The notes under the pieces: generated by a model
Seen by the model: only the letters and a program-made list of their open reading frames with translations
What the model was told of the DNA's origin: nothing
Database searches by the model: none
Made by a program: the position numbers and the translations under genes
Shown: piece after piece, positions 16,842 to 26,674 of the stretch
How positions within the stretch are numbered: position 1 is the first letter of the stretch
Layout: every line of letters begins with the position of its first letter
Assembly: GCA_964429655.1 (NCBI GenBank)
Contig: CAYSCZ010000003.1
Location: 1-64,000, forward strand
Source: CAYSCZ01 sp964429655
GTDB taxonomy: Bacteria > Bacteroidota > Bacteroidia > Cytophagales > Cyclobacteriaceae
Reading direction: 5' to 3'
Length of the DNA stretch: 64,000 nt

Positions 16842-17597
16842 ATGGAAGCTCCAGGGATGAAAGATGTCTTAGATGCCAATAATTTACCAAAGCATGTTGC
16901 GATAATTATGGACGGAAACGGACGTTGGGCAAAGAAAAGAGGAGCTGCCAGGATATTTGGCCATAGAAATGCCATCCAAGCGGTTCGAGACGTTACCGAG
17001 GGTTGTGCTGAATTGGGCGTACAATATTTAACCCTTTATGCTTTTTCAACAGAAAACTGGTCCAGGCCTAAAGATGAGGTGGAGGGTTTGATGTCTTTAT
17101 TGGTATCAACTATAAAAGATGAAATCCCCACGCTTCAAAAAAACAACGTACGTTTAGAATCCATCGGAGATAAAGACTTATTGCCAAGAAATGCCATCAA
17201 TAATTTAAACTATGCCATCAACGTTACTTCCAATAACGAAGGTCTAACATTAATACTTGCATTGAATTATAGTGGACGTTGGGAAATTACACAAATGGTA
17301 AAAAATGTAGCTAATCAGGTAAGAGCCGGGAGAATTGACATTTGCAATATTGATGAGGAGTTTATCACAAATAATTTGATTACCCACGATATACCAGACC
17401 CTGAGCTGATGATCAGAACCAGCGGCGAGATGCGTATCAGTAACTTCTTGCTCTGGCAAATAGCCTATACGGAGCTCTACATAACCAATGTCCTATGGCC
17501 AGATTTTAGAAAGGATCACCTCTATGAAGCATTAATATCTTATCAAAACAGGGAAAGAAGATTTGGTAAAATCAGTGAACAACTGACTAAAAGCTAA
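16842..17597 (+). CDS. uppS: Isoprenyl transferase (undecaprenyl diphosphate synthase)
   Basis: A 251-residue cis-prenyltransferase making the C55 lipid carrier for peptidoglycan and surface glycans. The signature VAIIMDGNGRWAKKRG comes early, then FGHRNA-like IFGHRNAIQAV, LTLYAFSTENWSRP, LALNYSGRWEI, and the end motif PELMIRTSGEMRISNFLLWQ. One base-pair step (stop TAA then ATG) separates it from bamA, so they are co-transcribed. Confidence 0.96.
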   Translation: MEAPGMKDVLDANNLPKHVAIIMDGNGRWAKKRGAARIFGHRNAIQAVRDVTEGCAELGVQYLTLYAFSTENWSRPKDEVEGLMSLLVSTIKDEIPTLQKNNVRLESIGDKDLLPRNAINNLNYAINVTSNNEGLTLILALNYSGRWEITQMVKNVANQVRAGRIDICNIDEEFITNNLITHDIPDPELMIRTSGEMRISNFLLWQIAYTELYITNVLWPDFRKDHLYEALISYQNRERRFGKISEQLTKS

Positions 17598-20234
17598 ATG
17601 AGAATCACAATTCTAGTTATATTTCTATTGACAGTATTTGCTGCCCAGGCACAATTTAAAGTAGGCAAACAAGCTAATAAGGTAAATATTAGTTATTCCA
17701 ATCCACAGGAATATCAAATAGCGGATATTCAAGTGACTGGTATCCAGTTTTTGGATCCGAATGCTTTGATATCAATTACCGGTTTAAAAGTTGGAGATAA
17801 AATAAAAGTCCCCGGCAGTGAAATTTCCAGTGCGATACAAAAGTTATGGAAGCAAGGAATCATTGGGGATATATCTATTTATGCCAATAAAATAGAAGAT
17901 GATAGGATCTACCTAACCATAGAACTTAAGGAACGGCCCAGGTTAACCCGATTTTCTTTTGAAGGGATATCAAAATCCAAAGCAGGTGAACTGAAAGATG
18001 AAGTAGAACTGGCCCGTGGCCGAATATTGACCGATGTTGTATTAAAATCAACGGAATTAAAGGTAAAGAACTTCTTCAAAGAAAATGGTTACCTCAACAC
18101 CAAAGTAAAGATTATTCAACAAAAGGATACGGTATTAAAAAACAGTGTCAGGTTAAGAATACTGGTAGATAGAGGGAAGAAAATAAAAGTTCATGCCATA
18201 AATTTCTGGGGCAATGATGCCTTTCCTTCTTCTAAGCTTAGAAGCAAACTAAAAGGAACCGGTGAAAAACCGAGATTTAGCATTCACAAGGACCTCATCT
18301 CTAAGTTCATATCACTATTTAACAAAAAGGGTATAAATCATTTTGTTGCAAATGTCGATACCATAAGTAAGAATGATTTTAAAGAATATTTGGCAGAAAA
18401 TGTCAAGCTGAATTTCTTTAAATCCGCCAAATATGACGAATCCAAATTCAAGGAAGATAAAAAGTCATTAATCGCTTTTTATAACGCCAAAGGTTATCGG
18501 GATGCTGAGATCATTGATGATACCATCTATTATCATGATAATCGGTCTGTAAACATTGATATAAAAGTTAATCCCGGCCAGCGATACTATTTTAGAGATA
18601 TCATATGGACCGGGAATTATGTATACGAGGAGGAGACCCTTGATAAAGTGTTGGGTATCAATAAGGGCGATGTGTATGACATGGAGTTGATCAACAAGAA
18701 GCTTAATTTCAACCCGAATGGACCCGATATCAGCTCATTATATATGGATAACGGGTATTTATTTTTTAATGTCACACCCATAGAAGTAAATATCGATGAG
18801 GACTCGATAGACGTGGAGATGCGGATCTATGAAGGAGCTCAGGCTACGATAGAAAAAGTTTATGTTACAGGTAATGATCGTACCAGCGACCATGTAATCC
18901 TTAGAGAGCTAAGAACCTTGCCGGGAAGAAAGTTCAGCAGGGCTGAGATCATAAGGACACAACGTGAGTTAGCACAATTAGGATATTTCAACCCGGAAAC
19001 CATTGCACCAACCCCTATGCCGGATCCAATCAATGAGACAGTTGATATTGAATGGAAAGTAGAAGAACAACCTAGCGACCAAATTGAACTATCAGGTGGA
19101 TTTGGTGGCGGTTTAGGATTTGTAGGTACTGTTGGACTGACATTTAATAATTTTTCACTTGGGAAATTACCATATCCCGGGAAATGGAGGGGTTTGCCAG
19201 TGGGTGACGGTCAACGCTTATCGCTTAGAGTTCAGGCTAACGGCAGAAGATTTCAAAGTTATTCCATAGGGTTTAATGAGCCGTGGTTAGGCGGCAGAAA
19301 ACCTAATAATCTAGGTTTGAATTACAGTTATTCAGTGCAGCGAAGCATAAATCGTTTCACAAATGAGGTTCTCGGATCTCTTAAAGTCCAAAATATTTCT
19401 TTAAGCCTTGGAAGACGCGTTCGATGGCCGGATGACTTTTTCACCATTAGTAATTCAATCTCTTATCAGATTTATGACCTTTTTAACTTCAATCAGCAGC
19501 TGGGCTTTAATACCGGCGTAGCTAATAGTGTGACCTTTAATAACACCATAGCCAGAAACAGTATTGATAATCCGAAGTATCCTCGAAGAGGATCTTCTGT
19601 TTCCCTGAGTGCTTCATTTACCCCTCCGTACTCATTCTGGAGAGATATAGATTTTGGTGAGGCCGATAATGCTGAACGCTATAAGTGGATAGAGTTTCAC
19701 AAATGGATGTTTGATTCAAAATTTTATCTTAACCTTGTTGGGGACCTGGTTCTTGAAACCAGAGCACATTTTGGGTTTATAGGTTCTTATAACAGTGAAT
19801 TAGGAGCAGGTCCATTTGAGCGTTTCCAACTTGGAGGCGATGGGCTATCCGGGCAAAACTTTTTACTCGGAACGGATGTGATTGGTTTAAGAGGTTATCC
19901 AAACAATTCAATTGTCCCTTTTGATGCTGAAAATAGTATTGAAGGTGGCACGGTTTTTAATAAGTATGTTTTTGAACTGAGATATCCGGTTTCATTGAAT
20001 CCAACAGCAACAATATATATGACCACATTTATGGAAGCTGGAAACAATTGGAATGATTTTTCAGAATTTACGCCATTTGATAACTTTCGATCAGCAGGAT
20101 TTGGCGCCAGGATTTTTATGCCTGCATTTGGTTTATTGGGGATAGATTGGGCTTATGGATTTGATAAGCTTCCAGGAACGAATGAAGTAAGTGGTGCCCA
20201 ATTTCACTTTTCTATCGGACAACAAATTCGTTAA
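17598..20234 (+). CDS. bamA: Outer-membrane protein assembly factor BamA
   Basis: This 878-residue Omp85 protein inserts barrel proteins into the outer membrane. The signal peptide ends AAQAQ. Five POTRA-like repeats occupy about residues 40-480 (for example IADIQVTGIQFLDPNALISI and IEKVYVTGNDRTSDHVILRE). The C-terminal 16-strand barrel follows, with GGFGGGLGFVGTVGLTFNN, the conserved GLRGYPNNS of the L6 loop (RGY), and a terminal strand ending FSIGQQIR. It sits between uppS and two ompH genes, the common Bacteroidota order. Confidence 0.96.
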   Translation: MRITILVIFLLTVFAAQAQFKVGKQANKVNISYSNPQEYQIADIQVTGIQFLDPNALISITGLKVGDKIKVPGSEISSAIQKLWKQGIIGDISIYANKIEDDRIYLTIELKERPRLTRFSFEGISKSKAGELKDEVELARGRILTDVVLKSTELKVKNFFKENGYLNTKVKIIQQKDTVLKNSVRLRILVDRGKKIKVHAINFWGNDAFPSSKLRSKLKGTGEKPRFSIHKDLISKFISLFNKKGINHFVANVDTISKNDFKEYLAENVKLNFFKSAKYDESKFKEDKKSLIAFYNAKGYRDAEIIDDTIYYHDNRSVNIDIKVNPGQRYYFRDIIWTGNYVYEEETLDKVLGINKGDVYDMELINKKLNFNPNGPDISSLYMDNGYLFFNVTPIEVNIDEDSIDVEMRIYEGAQATIEKVYVTGNDRTSDHVILRELRTLPGRKFSRAEIIRTQRELAQLGYFNPETIAPTPMPDPINETVDIEWKVEEQPSDQIELSGGFGGGLGFVGTVGLTFNNFSLGKLPYPGKWRGLPVGDGQRLSLRVQANGRRFQSYSIGFNEPWLGGRKPNNLGLNYSYSVQRSINRFTNEVLGSLKVQNISLSLGRRVRWPDDFFTISNSISYQIYDLFNFNQQLGFNTGVANSVTFNNTIARNSIDNPKYPRRGSSVSLSASFTPPYSFWRDIDFGEADNAERYKWIEFHKWMFDSKFYLNLVGDLVLETRAHFGFIGSYNSELGAGPFERFQLGGDGLSGQNFLLGTDVIGLRGYPNNSIVPFDAENSIEGGTVFNKYVFELRYPVSLNPTATIYMTTFMEAGNNWNDFSEFTPFDNFRSAGFGARIFMPAFGLLGIDWAYGFDKLPGTNEVSGAQFHFSIGQQIR

Positions 20235-20235
20235 T

Positions 20236-20775
20236 ATGAGAAAATTTGTTTTAACAATATCGTTACTGTTTTCCCTGGTTAATTTTAGCTTTGCGCAAAA
20301 ATTTGGGTATGTTGATACGGATTATATACTCAGTAAACTGCCCGATTACAAACAAGCGCAAAGTGAGATCCAAAAATTAGCCAATTCGTGGGATGCAGAA
20401 ATACAGGGTATGTATAAGAAAGTTGAAAAAATGGAGGCTGACCTGAAAGCAGAGGAAGTACTACTTTCTGATGATATGATAGCAGAAAGACAAAAAGAGA
20501 TAGACGAAGAGTGGAAGAAAGTCAAAGAATATCAAAAAAAGGTTTTTGGATTTGAGGGATTATATTTTTTAAAAAAACAAGAACTCATAAAACCGGTTCA
20601 GGATATTGTGTTTGAAAGCGTTGAAAGGGTGGCGAAAAATAACCGGCTCCAGATTGTTTTTGATAAATCCGGAGACCTTGTAATGATATACACAGACCCT
20701 ATCCACGATTACACGGATTATGTACTGGAAGATTTAGGATTAATATCTACTAATGAAGTTATAAACAATCAATAA
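20236..20775 (+). CDS. OmpH/Skp family periplasmic chaperone, copy 1
   Basis: A 179-residue periplasmic chaperone for unfolded barrel proteins. The signal peptide ends NFSFAQ. The mature protein starts KFGYVDTDYILSKLPDYKQA and has the long charged coiled-coil tentacles, then QIVFDKSGDLVMIYTDP and a C-terminal helix. I use the ATG at 20236, one base after the bamA stop, because it gives a clean signal peptide; an upstream frame from 20191 overlaps bamA. Confidence 0.92.
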   Translation: MRKFVLTISLLFSLVNFSFAQKFGYVDTDYILSKLPDYKQAQSEIQKLANSWDAEIQGMYKKVEKMEADLKAEEVLLSDDMIAERQKEIDEEWKKVKEYQKKVFGFEGLYFLKKQELIKPVQDIVFESVERVAKNNRLQIVFDKSGDLVMIYTDPIHDYTDYVLEDLGLISTNEVINNQ

Positions 20776-20790
20776 ATAATTTTAAAAAAA

Positions 20791-21315
20791 ATGAAAAGTA
20801 GTTTTCTAATAGTATTATTCATGTTTTTTGGAGCTGTGGTAAACGCCCAAGAGACTAAAATCGGATATACCAGTCCCGATTATATACTTAGTTTAATGCC
20901 TGAAACGAAGCAAATCGAATCAGAATTTAAGGCATATGAATCTCAACTCCAGAAACAATTGGAGTCCAAAATGAAAGATTTTCAGCAAAAAGGCCAGGAG
21001 TTTCAACAAAATGCTGCTAACATGTCCGACCTGGTAAGGGCAGACAAAGAGGAAGAGCTTGTAAACCTGCAGGCCTCTATCGAAAAATTTCAACGGGAAG
21101 CCCAAAATTCAATTTCCCAGAAACGAAACGAGCTGCTTCAACCAGCATACAGAAAAATTCAAGAAGCGATCAATGAAGTAGCAGAAGAGAACAACTATAC
21201 ACATATTATTTCTTCGGACGTTGGTGGTGCAAGTATCTTATTGTATGCAAAGCAAGCTTACGACGTCTCAGACCTTATTCTAAAAAAGCTTGGTATCAAT
21301 CCTCCGCAAGAATAA
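20791..21315 (+). CDS. OmpH/Skp family periplasmic chaperone, copy 2
   Basis: A 174-residue paralogue of the preceding gene with a signal peptide ending VVNAQ. Mature start is ETKIGYTSPDYILSLMPETK, then a Gln/Lys-rich coiled coil and HIISSDVGGASILLYAKQAY. Tandem ompH genes after bamA are usual in Bacteroidota. The gene converges with chrA with no space between the two stop codons. Confidence 0.92.
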   Translation: MKSSFLIVLFMFFGAVVNAQETKIGYTSPDYILSLMPETKQIESEFKAYESQLQKQLESKMKDFQQKGQEFQQNAANMSDLVRADKEEELVNLQASIEKFQREAQNSISQKRNELLQPAYRKIQEAINEVAEENNYTHIISSDVGGASILLYAKQAYDVSDLILKKLGINPPQE

Positions 21316-22497
21316 TTATTTGATAATAATTCCAAGTGCCAGGCCTAAAAAAATTAATAATGGCATTGGCACTTTGGTGAAGATAAGCACTAAAAAGGAT
21401 ACTACGATTATTGTGCTGTTAAGGATGTTAAATTCAAGAGACTCTGAAAGCAAGAAAACTGCTGACACGATCAACCCTGAGCTTACCGCATGAATGCCTT
21501 CCAGGGAAGCTTTTACAATGCGGTATTTTTTTAATCCTTCCCAAAACCTTATCACAAAAAATATGAAGAAAGTTCCTGGTAAAAATATGCCGGCACTAGC
21601 CAAAAGCGCACTTAGTATCTGATTTCCGAATCCAAGATCACTGCTGGAGACAGCACCTAAATAAGCAGAAAAAGAAAACACCGGGCCTGGAAGCGCCTGA
21701 ACTAAACCATACCCGGACAAAAACTCTTCGGCACTTAAGTAATTTTTAAACTCTACAAACTCGGTGAAAAGCATGGGTATTAGCACCTGTCCGCCACCGA
21801 ATATCAAGCTGCCATTTCTATAGAAATTTTCAAACAGCTTGACCGGAAGAAATTTTGTAATCCCCCCTAATGAGGCAGCAAATATTAAAACCACACCCCA
21901 AAGAATAAAATTAGACCACTCTATCTTAAGTTTATCCTTATCTTCCTTAGGTTGTGCTTTGTATTTTGCTGAAGTAATAAGGCCCCCTGCCAGTAACATT
22001 AATGGGAATAAGAACGGACTTCGTATAAAAAAAGCACCTATTGCAGAGAGTGCCATAATAATGTAACCCGTTTTTGTGCTTACCACCTTGCTGGTAATAA
22101 TATATGCTGAATAAGCAATGATGCCAATGGCTGTAGGCTGAATAAACCTGGCAAAAGAAAGATCCATTTCCTTCGCTGCAAAAGAATTGATTAATAACCC
22201 GGCGAGCGTCATAACAGTTACTGCTGGAACCATCCATGTTAGGAGTGTTAAATAAGCAAGATTAGGCCCGCCAATCTTAAAACCAACAGCGGTTATGGTT
22301 TGGGTAGATGTTGGTCCTGGGAGAATCTGACAAAGGGCCTGTAATTCCAGCAATTCTTTTTCATCCAGATAACGTCGCTTTCTTACGAGGATATTTAAAA
22401 AATGAGCCATATGTGCTTGAGGACCACCAAAAGCAGTGACGGACAAAACAAAAACATCCCTCAGAAAAATGAAATATCTGACCTTTCTTATGGTCAT
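21316..22497 (-). CDS. chrA: Chromate transporter family protein
   Basis: A 393-residue membrane protein with two homologous CHR halves. The first half contains FGGPQAHMAHF and LCQILPGPTSTQTI. The second has LIFGGGQVLIPML and YGLVQALPGPVFSFSAYLGA. These GGxxAxxxxF and PGP motifs mark long-chain ChrA proteins. Chromate efflux is known for some members, but native substrates of most are uncertain. It stands on the minus strand, 53 bases downstream of recO. Confidence 0.9.
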   Translation of the reverse strand: MTIRKVRYFIFLRDVFVLSVTAFGGPQAHMAHFLNILVRKRRYLDEKELLELQALCQILPGPTSTQTITAVGFKIGGPNLAYLTLLTWMVPAVTVMTLAGLLINSFAAKEMDLSFARFIQPTAIGIIAYSAYIITSKVVSTKTGYIIMALSAIGAFFIRSPFLFPLMLLAGGLITSAKYKAQPKEDKDKLKIEWSNFILWGVVLIFAASLGGITKFLPVKLFENFYRNGSLIFGGGQVLIPMLFTEFVEFKNYLSAEEFLSGYGLVQALPGPVFSFSAYLGAVSSSDLGFGNQILSALLASAGIFLPGTFFIFFVIRFWEGLKKYRIVKASLEGIHAVSSGLIVSAVFLLSESLEFNILNSTIIVVSFLVLIFTKVPMPLLIFLGLALGIIIK

Positions 22498-22550
22498 TGA
22501 GAAAAATTGTTATTAGGTATGTACACAAGTGAAATCTAAAAAATAATGTT

Positions 22551-23237
22551 CTAATTGAAGACCTGGTGTAGAATTTTCATTGATTTTAAGTTTGAAATAT
22601 TGTCAAAATGATAATGAAAATATTCAATCAACATATTTAAGAATGTCAGTCGCTGATCTCTTGATACCATAAATGGTTCAATTGATTTCCCGGTAATTAA
22701 CCCTTCTAAGATAGATTTTAACTTTTCCTTATCTATGGAGCGAGGCAGGTCAACGTGTGTTTCAATATCATTTAATGAGTTTATCCCCACACCATAATAT
22801 CTGGAAAGCTGGACTAAAAAATACAGATGGAAAATCTCGATTTCGGATTTGAGCTCATCAAACCGGACGAATGAATCAACTAAAAACTTAAATGAACGAT
22901 TATCTTCTTCCGGATAATTATTCAATAACTTATTAAGGAATTCACATATAAAAAGTGCAATAGCAATCTTCCGGGTATCGTAGGGGATAGACCGATACCC
23001 GTAATAACTTCTATATTCGGATAATCGCTGAATAGATTTTATAGGATGGTTATACACCACCAAATCAAGGATGGTTAATGGCTGGAATGAATTGATGCTA
23101 CGCTTAGACCTTGATGAACGAATGTTGTTGATGATATAGGACCCGAGGCCTAATTCTTCTGTAAATATTTTTACGATAATCGAAGTATCCCGATACCTTG
23201 TATATTTTAAACAAATACCCTTCGTTTTGACTAACAT
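22551..23237 (-). CDS. recO: DNA repair protein RecO
   Basis: A 228-residue RecO, which helps RecR load RecA onto SSB-coated DNA. The N-terminal OB domain begins MLVKTKGICLKYTRYRDTSIIVKIFTE-like sequence (residues 1-27), followed by the helical domain (IAIALFICEFLNKLLNNY, LYFLVQLSRYYGV). The zinc-binding cysteines of some RecO proteins are absent. Its start codon touches the porZ stop, a pairing often seen in Bacteroidota. Confidence 0.92.
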   Translation of the reverse strand: MLVKTKGICLKYTRYRDTSIIVKIFTEELGLGSYIINNIRSSRSKRSINSFQPLTILDLVVYNHPIKSIQRLSEYRSYYGYRSIPYDTRKIAIALFICEFLNKLLNNYPEEDNRSFKFLVDSFVRFDELKSEIEIFHLYFLVQLSRYYGVGINSLNDIETHVDLPRSIDKEKLKSILEGLITGKSIEPFMVSRDQRLTFLNMLIEYFHYHFDNISNLKSMKILHQVFN

Positions 23238-25429
23238 TAATTGATCACTGCAATCTTACCTACAAAAGTTTCTTCACCCATTTCATCGGCACTGATTATC
23301 AAATAGATTCCAGTCTCCACCCGTTTACCCCTGTAATCCCGAACATCCCATGATGTGGTTCCACCATTTGATATCAACTCTCGAATCAATTTCCCGGTGG
23401 AGGTCACAATATTGACTGTGGCATTGTTAACCAATCCATTAATGCCTACTAGACCAGCGTAACCGGGTCGTACAGGGTTCGGAAATATTTTTACATTACC
23501 ATGGTCAACCTGCCCTAATGAAGTGCTGCTTTGATAGGATACCATTCCTGAGCTTGTTGCTATAAATACCTCTCCGCTTAACTGCTGCACGGCAATGTCC
23601 AGGATGGTGTCCGAAGGCAACGGACTGTTGTCAAAATTAAAATTAAAGACAGATTCATCACGCTCATCAAAGACCCACACGCCACTATTGGTGCCAAACC
23701 ATTTTCTGTTTGCTCCATCTACTGCCACTGAATTTATTACTTCACTTTCAAGCAAAAAATCGTTATCCAAAACAGGTTTAAACACTGTTATATCAGGGGT
23801 GAAGAATGAAAATGAAGCATTAGGCATCAGAAATGGGCCTCGCGGGGTGCCCATCCATAATTGATCTTTCAAGTCCACTGCAAAGCTTAAGACGGTATTG
23901 GTACCCAGTCCAGTATTACTGGAGTTCACCGCTATGTTTATATCATCCCTTGGATTATACCCCACCAGTCCACCAACCCCTGGATTTCTATCCTGAAGTA
24001 ACCAGATATTTTCGCCCTGGTCTATCTCAATCTCAAGTGGAAAGTTGGCATTAATAAAAGGGAATGAAATACTACTCCATGCTCCATTATTAAAAAGATG
24101 CAAGGGGATGGAACTATCATAGTTTGCTACCCAGAGATGATTATCACGGGTTAATTTAACATCCGTAACCAGAATATCAGTGCCGGATTTTACAAGTGGC
24201 GAACTGGTATCATCAAAAACCTCACCATTTATGAGTAAACCATCACCATATGAGCCGATAATATTCATATTATCACTTTGGATGGCGGTGCTTACATTTC
24301 TGAATTCTTCCACGGTACTTGTCCGCCATTGACCGGTAAATTTGGAAAACTGATTATTATTTGTTGGTAAACCAAAATTCTGAAAAGATGAAATTGATAG
24401 TACGTTTCCGGCATCAGCTATTATTCTCACAGTAAGAGACCTCTGAGGCCCGGATGGGATAACTACCTGAGAATTTCCGTTTGATCTGCTAACCAAGCCC
24501 AATCCATCATCAGCAATCCAGATTCCATTTCCATCTAAAATAATATCCCGAGGATTTTGTGAATCATTATATTGAATTTCTGTCAACGTACCATTTTGCA
24601 ATTCGAAAACATAATTTTTTGTAAGAACAGCAACACCATCACCGAAAGCGTGAAGTGATTGGATTACATTATTTGTGCCCGCTAATACTTCCCATTGGTT
24701 ATTTTTTAATTCAAAAATGGTTGTGTCGCTACCTGCGATTAGTTGACTACCTAGTGTGGCCAATGAGGAAATCCTACCTTCAAAAACCGTATCTTCTATA
24801 CGCTGCCAGTTACGGAAGTCAATCAGGTTAAGGTTTTGATCAAGAGGAGCTGTAATTAATTCAAATTCTGTAATCAAATACAATTGGTCCTGAAAAATAT
24901 GACACTCTGTTACTTCGGCATCCTCTCCATTGGGGCCAAGTTCCAGATAGCTTTCAACTATCTCTACTTGCTGAAGATCGAGTACAATCATTCCTACATC
25001 AGAAGCAATATATGCAATATCATCCCTGAAACATATGTTATTGATTCTTTTTGATCCACTACCCTGGGATTGGGCGATCACCTCAAAATTATCTACGCCT
25101 TCATCATTTATGATGTCAATATCACCCGATTGATAACCAATTAATAAAACATTCACACTTTCATTGAACGCTATTGCTGTGACACCAATATTGCTTAAGC
25201 CATCATTTTTAGAAAGAATATTGATGCTATTGTCGCTTTTATCTATAAAAAACAAGCCTGAGTTACTGGCTGAATATATTTTATCGTTGACCTGCTCAAC
25301 CAGTTTTGCGGATTGGTAATTGAAATGTGTACGCCATTGGCCCAGCGGTAAGTTTTGGGCTTTCAAGTTATGATTGACCAATGGTAAGAAGTAACAAACA
25401 AGGATTAAATAAGAAAAATAGCGTTTCAT
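23237..25429 (-). CDS. porZ: PorZ-like type IX secretion protein (beta-propeller with C-terminal sorting domain)
   Basis: A 730-residue surface protein. The signal peptide ends NHNLKAQ, followed by NLPLGQWRTHFNYQSA, the conserved opening of PorZ. Propeller blades include NKIYSASNSGLFFIDK-like repeats and GIWIADDGLGLVSRSNG, LWMGTPRGPF and KWFGTNSGVWVFD. The last about 85 residues (VKIFPNPVRPGYAGLVGING, then WDVRDYRGKRVETGIYLI) form a type A C-terminal domain. PorZ works at the cell surface with the PorU sortase of the type IX system. The gene is coupled to recO by a one-base overlap. Confidence 0.88.
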   Translation of the reverse strand: MKRYFSYLILVCYFLPLVNHNLKAQNLPLGQWRTHFNYQSAKLVEQVNDKIYSASNSGLFFIDKSDNSINILSKNDGLSNIGVTAIAFNESVNVLLIGYQSGDIDIINDEGVDNFEVIAQSQGSGSKRINNICFRDDIAYIASDVGMIVLDLQQVEIVESYLELGPNGEDAEVTECHIFQDQLYLITEFELITAPLDQNLNLIDFRNWQRIEDTVFEGRISSLATLGSQLIAGSDTTIFELKNNQWEVLAGTNNVIQSLHAFGDGVAVLTKNYVFELQNGTLTEIQYNDSQNPRDIILDGNGIWIADDGLGLVSRSNGNSQVVIPSGPQRSLTVRIIADAGNVLSISSFQNFGLPTNNNQFSKFTGQWRTSTVEEFRNVSTAIQSDNMNIIGSYGDGLLINGEVFDDTSSPLVKSGTDILVTDVKLTRDNHLWVANYDSSIPLHLFNNGAWSSISFPFINANFPLEIEIDQGENIWLLQDRNPGVGGLVGYNPRDDINIAVNSSNTGLGTNTVLSFAVDLKDQLWMGTPRGPFLMPNASFSFFTPDITVFKPVLDNDFLLESEVINSVAVDGANRKWFGTNSGVWVFDERDESVFNFNFDNSPLPSDTILDIAVQQLSGEVFIATSSGMVSYQSSTSLGQVDHGNVKIFPNPVRPGYAGLVGINGLVNNATVNIVTSTGKLIRELISNGGTTSWDVRDYRGKRVETGIYLIISADEMGEETFVGKIAVIN

Positions 25430-25563
25430 TTTTATGGTTCATGGAAATGGAAAAAATAGGTCACAATCATATCATTAAATCCTCAATATTCTCTTTAAGT
25501 TTCATTATTAAAGTCATGTTTATCGTTAATAAACAATATATCATTATTTGATCATTTAGTGTT

Positions 25564-25571
25564 TATTTTTG
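25564..25571 (+). promoter_or_regulatory. Putative -7 box (TATTTTTG) of the acidic hypothetical gene
   Basis: TATTTTTG fits TAnnTTTG and lies 18 bases before the ATG at 25590, in the 160-base divergent gap with porZ. A TTTG lies 13 bases upstream, closer than the usual -33 spacing. Confidence 0.35.
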
Positions 25572-25589
25572 ATGACAAGTTAGAATCCT

Positions 25590-26672
25590 ATGGATGAACG
25601 AAAAATCAACCACGAATATATTAGTGAATATTCCAAAAAATTTGCATCTGAAATTGTTGAAAACCATTTTATTCAGTCGGAGCAAATAACCGGAAAAGAA
25701 ATTCTTCATTTCAGCAACTTCAAACAATTGAATTTTTTTATTCTCAGGAATCTATTTAAAAAATGGAATGAGGAAACCAAAAAGCTAAAAAGCCCATATT
25801 TTGATTATAAGAATGAGAAAGTCAAAAAAGCTCTGGCTGATTTCATGAATACATTATCCCAACACATATCCATCCGTAAAGAGGATTTTCATCCTTTAGT
25901 GGAGATAGCTGTCGAGGAATCATTATATATGGTATTCTCCCCATTTGAATTTCTATGGGCGGAGTTTGAAGAGAAGAAACATGAAAAAGTAACCTTAAGG
26001 AATTTTAAGGGAAGAATAAAATACTTTAAAGTGAATGGGTTTATCCTTTCCAAACTAATATCTAAAATGGAGGAAGAGGGGAAGGATGTTTTTGATTATG
26101 AAGAACTAATAGGGCCACTGGAAGAAATCTATCAAATGAAGTCTGAAAATTTGGAGGATCCTGATAACTATATACCCACACTTAATGCGGTGGTATTATT
26201 TGATAAGAATGAGATTTATTCTGGAGAAGAAGAAGCTGACGAGGATATGCAAGCGCATGAAGAGGCGTTTGATTCAGACTCATTTGTTATTGAAGATGAA
26301 GACAACGATTATGATGACGACAATGAAGGGTTGGAGGGAACACTCAATTCAACCTATTCCGAGAAAAAATCAACGGTTAAAGACCAGGTAACTCAAAAGC
26401 CTACAGAATCTATCGTTGATGCTCATACCAATTCAAAAGTAGACCGGATCTTAAGTTCGATTAGCCTTAATCAACAATTTATGTTTAGTAGGGACCTGTT
26501 TAACGATGATAAGAAAACATTTGAGGAAGCCATATCCAAAGTTGATGGCATGGATAGTTTTGATGAGGCAGTATCTTTACTCGTGAAAGACTACGCAAAA
26601 AAATACAAGTGGGATATGAACTCACCCGAGGTGAAAGAATTATTAAAAGTGATTTTCAGGCGTTTTAGATAG
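25590..26672 (+). CDS. Conserved-looking acidic protein of unknown function
   Basis: A 360-residue cytoplasmic protein that I do not recognise as an enzyme. Residues 1-200 are helical and charged (TGKEILHFSNFKQLNFFILR, FHPLVEIAVEESLYMVFSP). Residues 205-250 are a very acidic linker rich in Asp and Glu. The last about 75 residues (SISLNQQFMFSRDLFNDDKK, then FEEAISKVDGMDSFDEA, ending LLKVIFRRFR) resemble a recurrent Bacteroidota C-terminal helical motif with 'LNxxFxFxxxLF' and 'YxWD'. No signal peptide or membrane segment. It stands alone on the plus strand between porZ and rodA. Confidence 0.75.
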   Translation: MDERKINHEYISEYSKKFASEIVENHFIQSEQITGKEILHFSNFKQLNFFILRNLFKKWNEETKKLKSPYFDYKNEKVKKALADFMNTLSQHISIRKEDFHPLVEIAVEESLYMVFSPFEFLWAEFEEKKHEKVTLRNFKGRIKYFKVNGFILSKLISKMEEEGKDVFDYEELIGPLEEIYQMKSENLEDPDNYIPTLNAVVLFDKNEIYSGEEEADEDMQAHEEAFDSDSFVIEDEDNDYDDDNEGLEGTLNSTYSEKKSTVKDQVTQKPTESIVDAHTNSKVDRILSSISLNQQFMFSRDLFNDDKKTFEEAISKVDGMDSFDEAVSLLVKDYAKKYKWDMNSPEVKELLKVIFRRFR

Positions 26673-26674
26673 TG

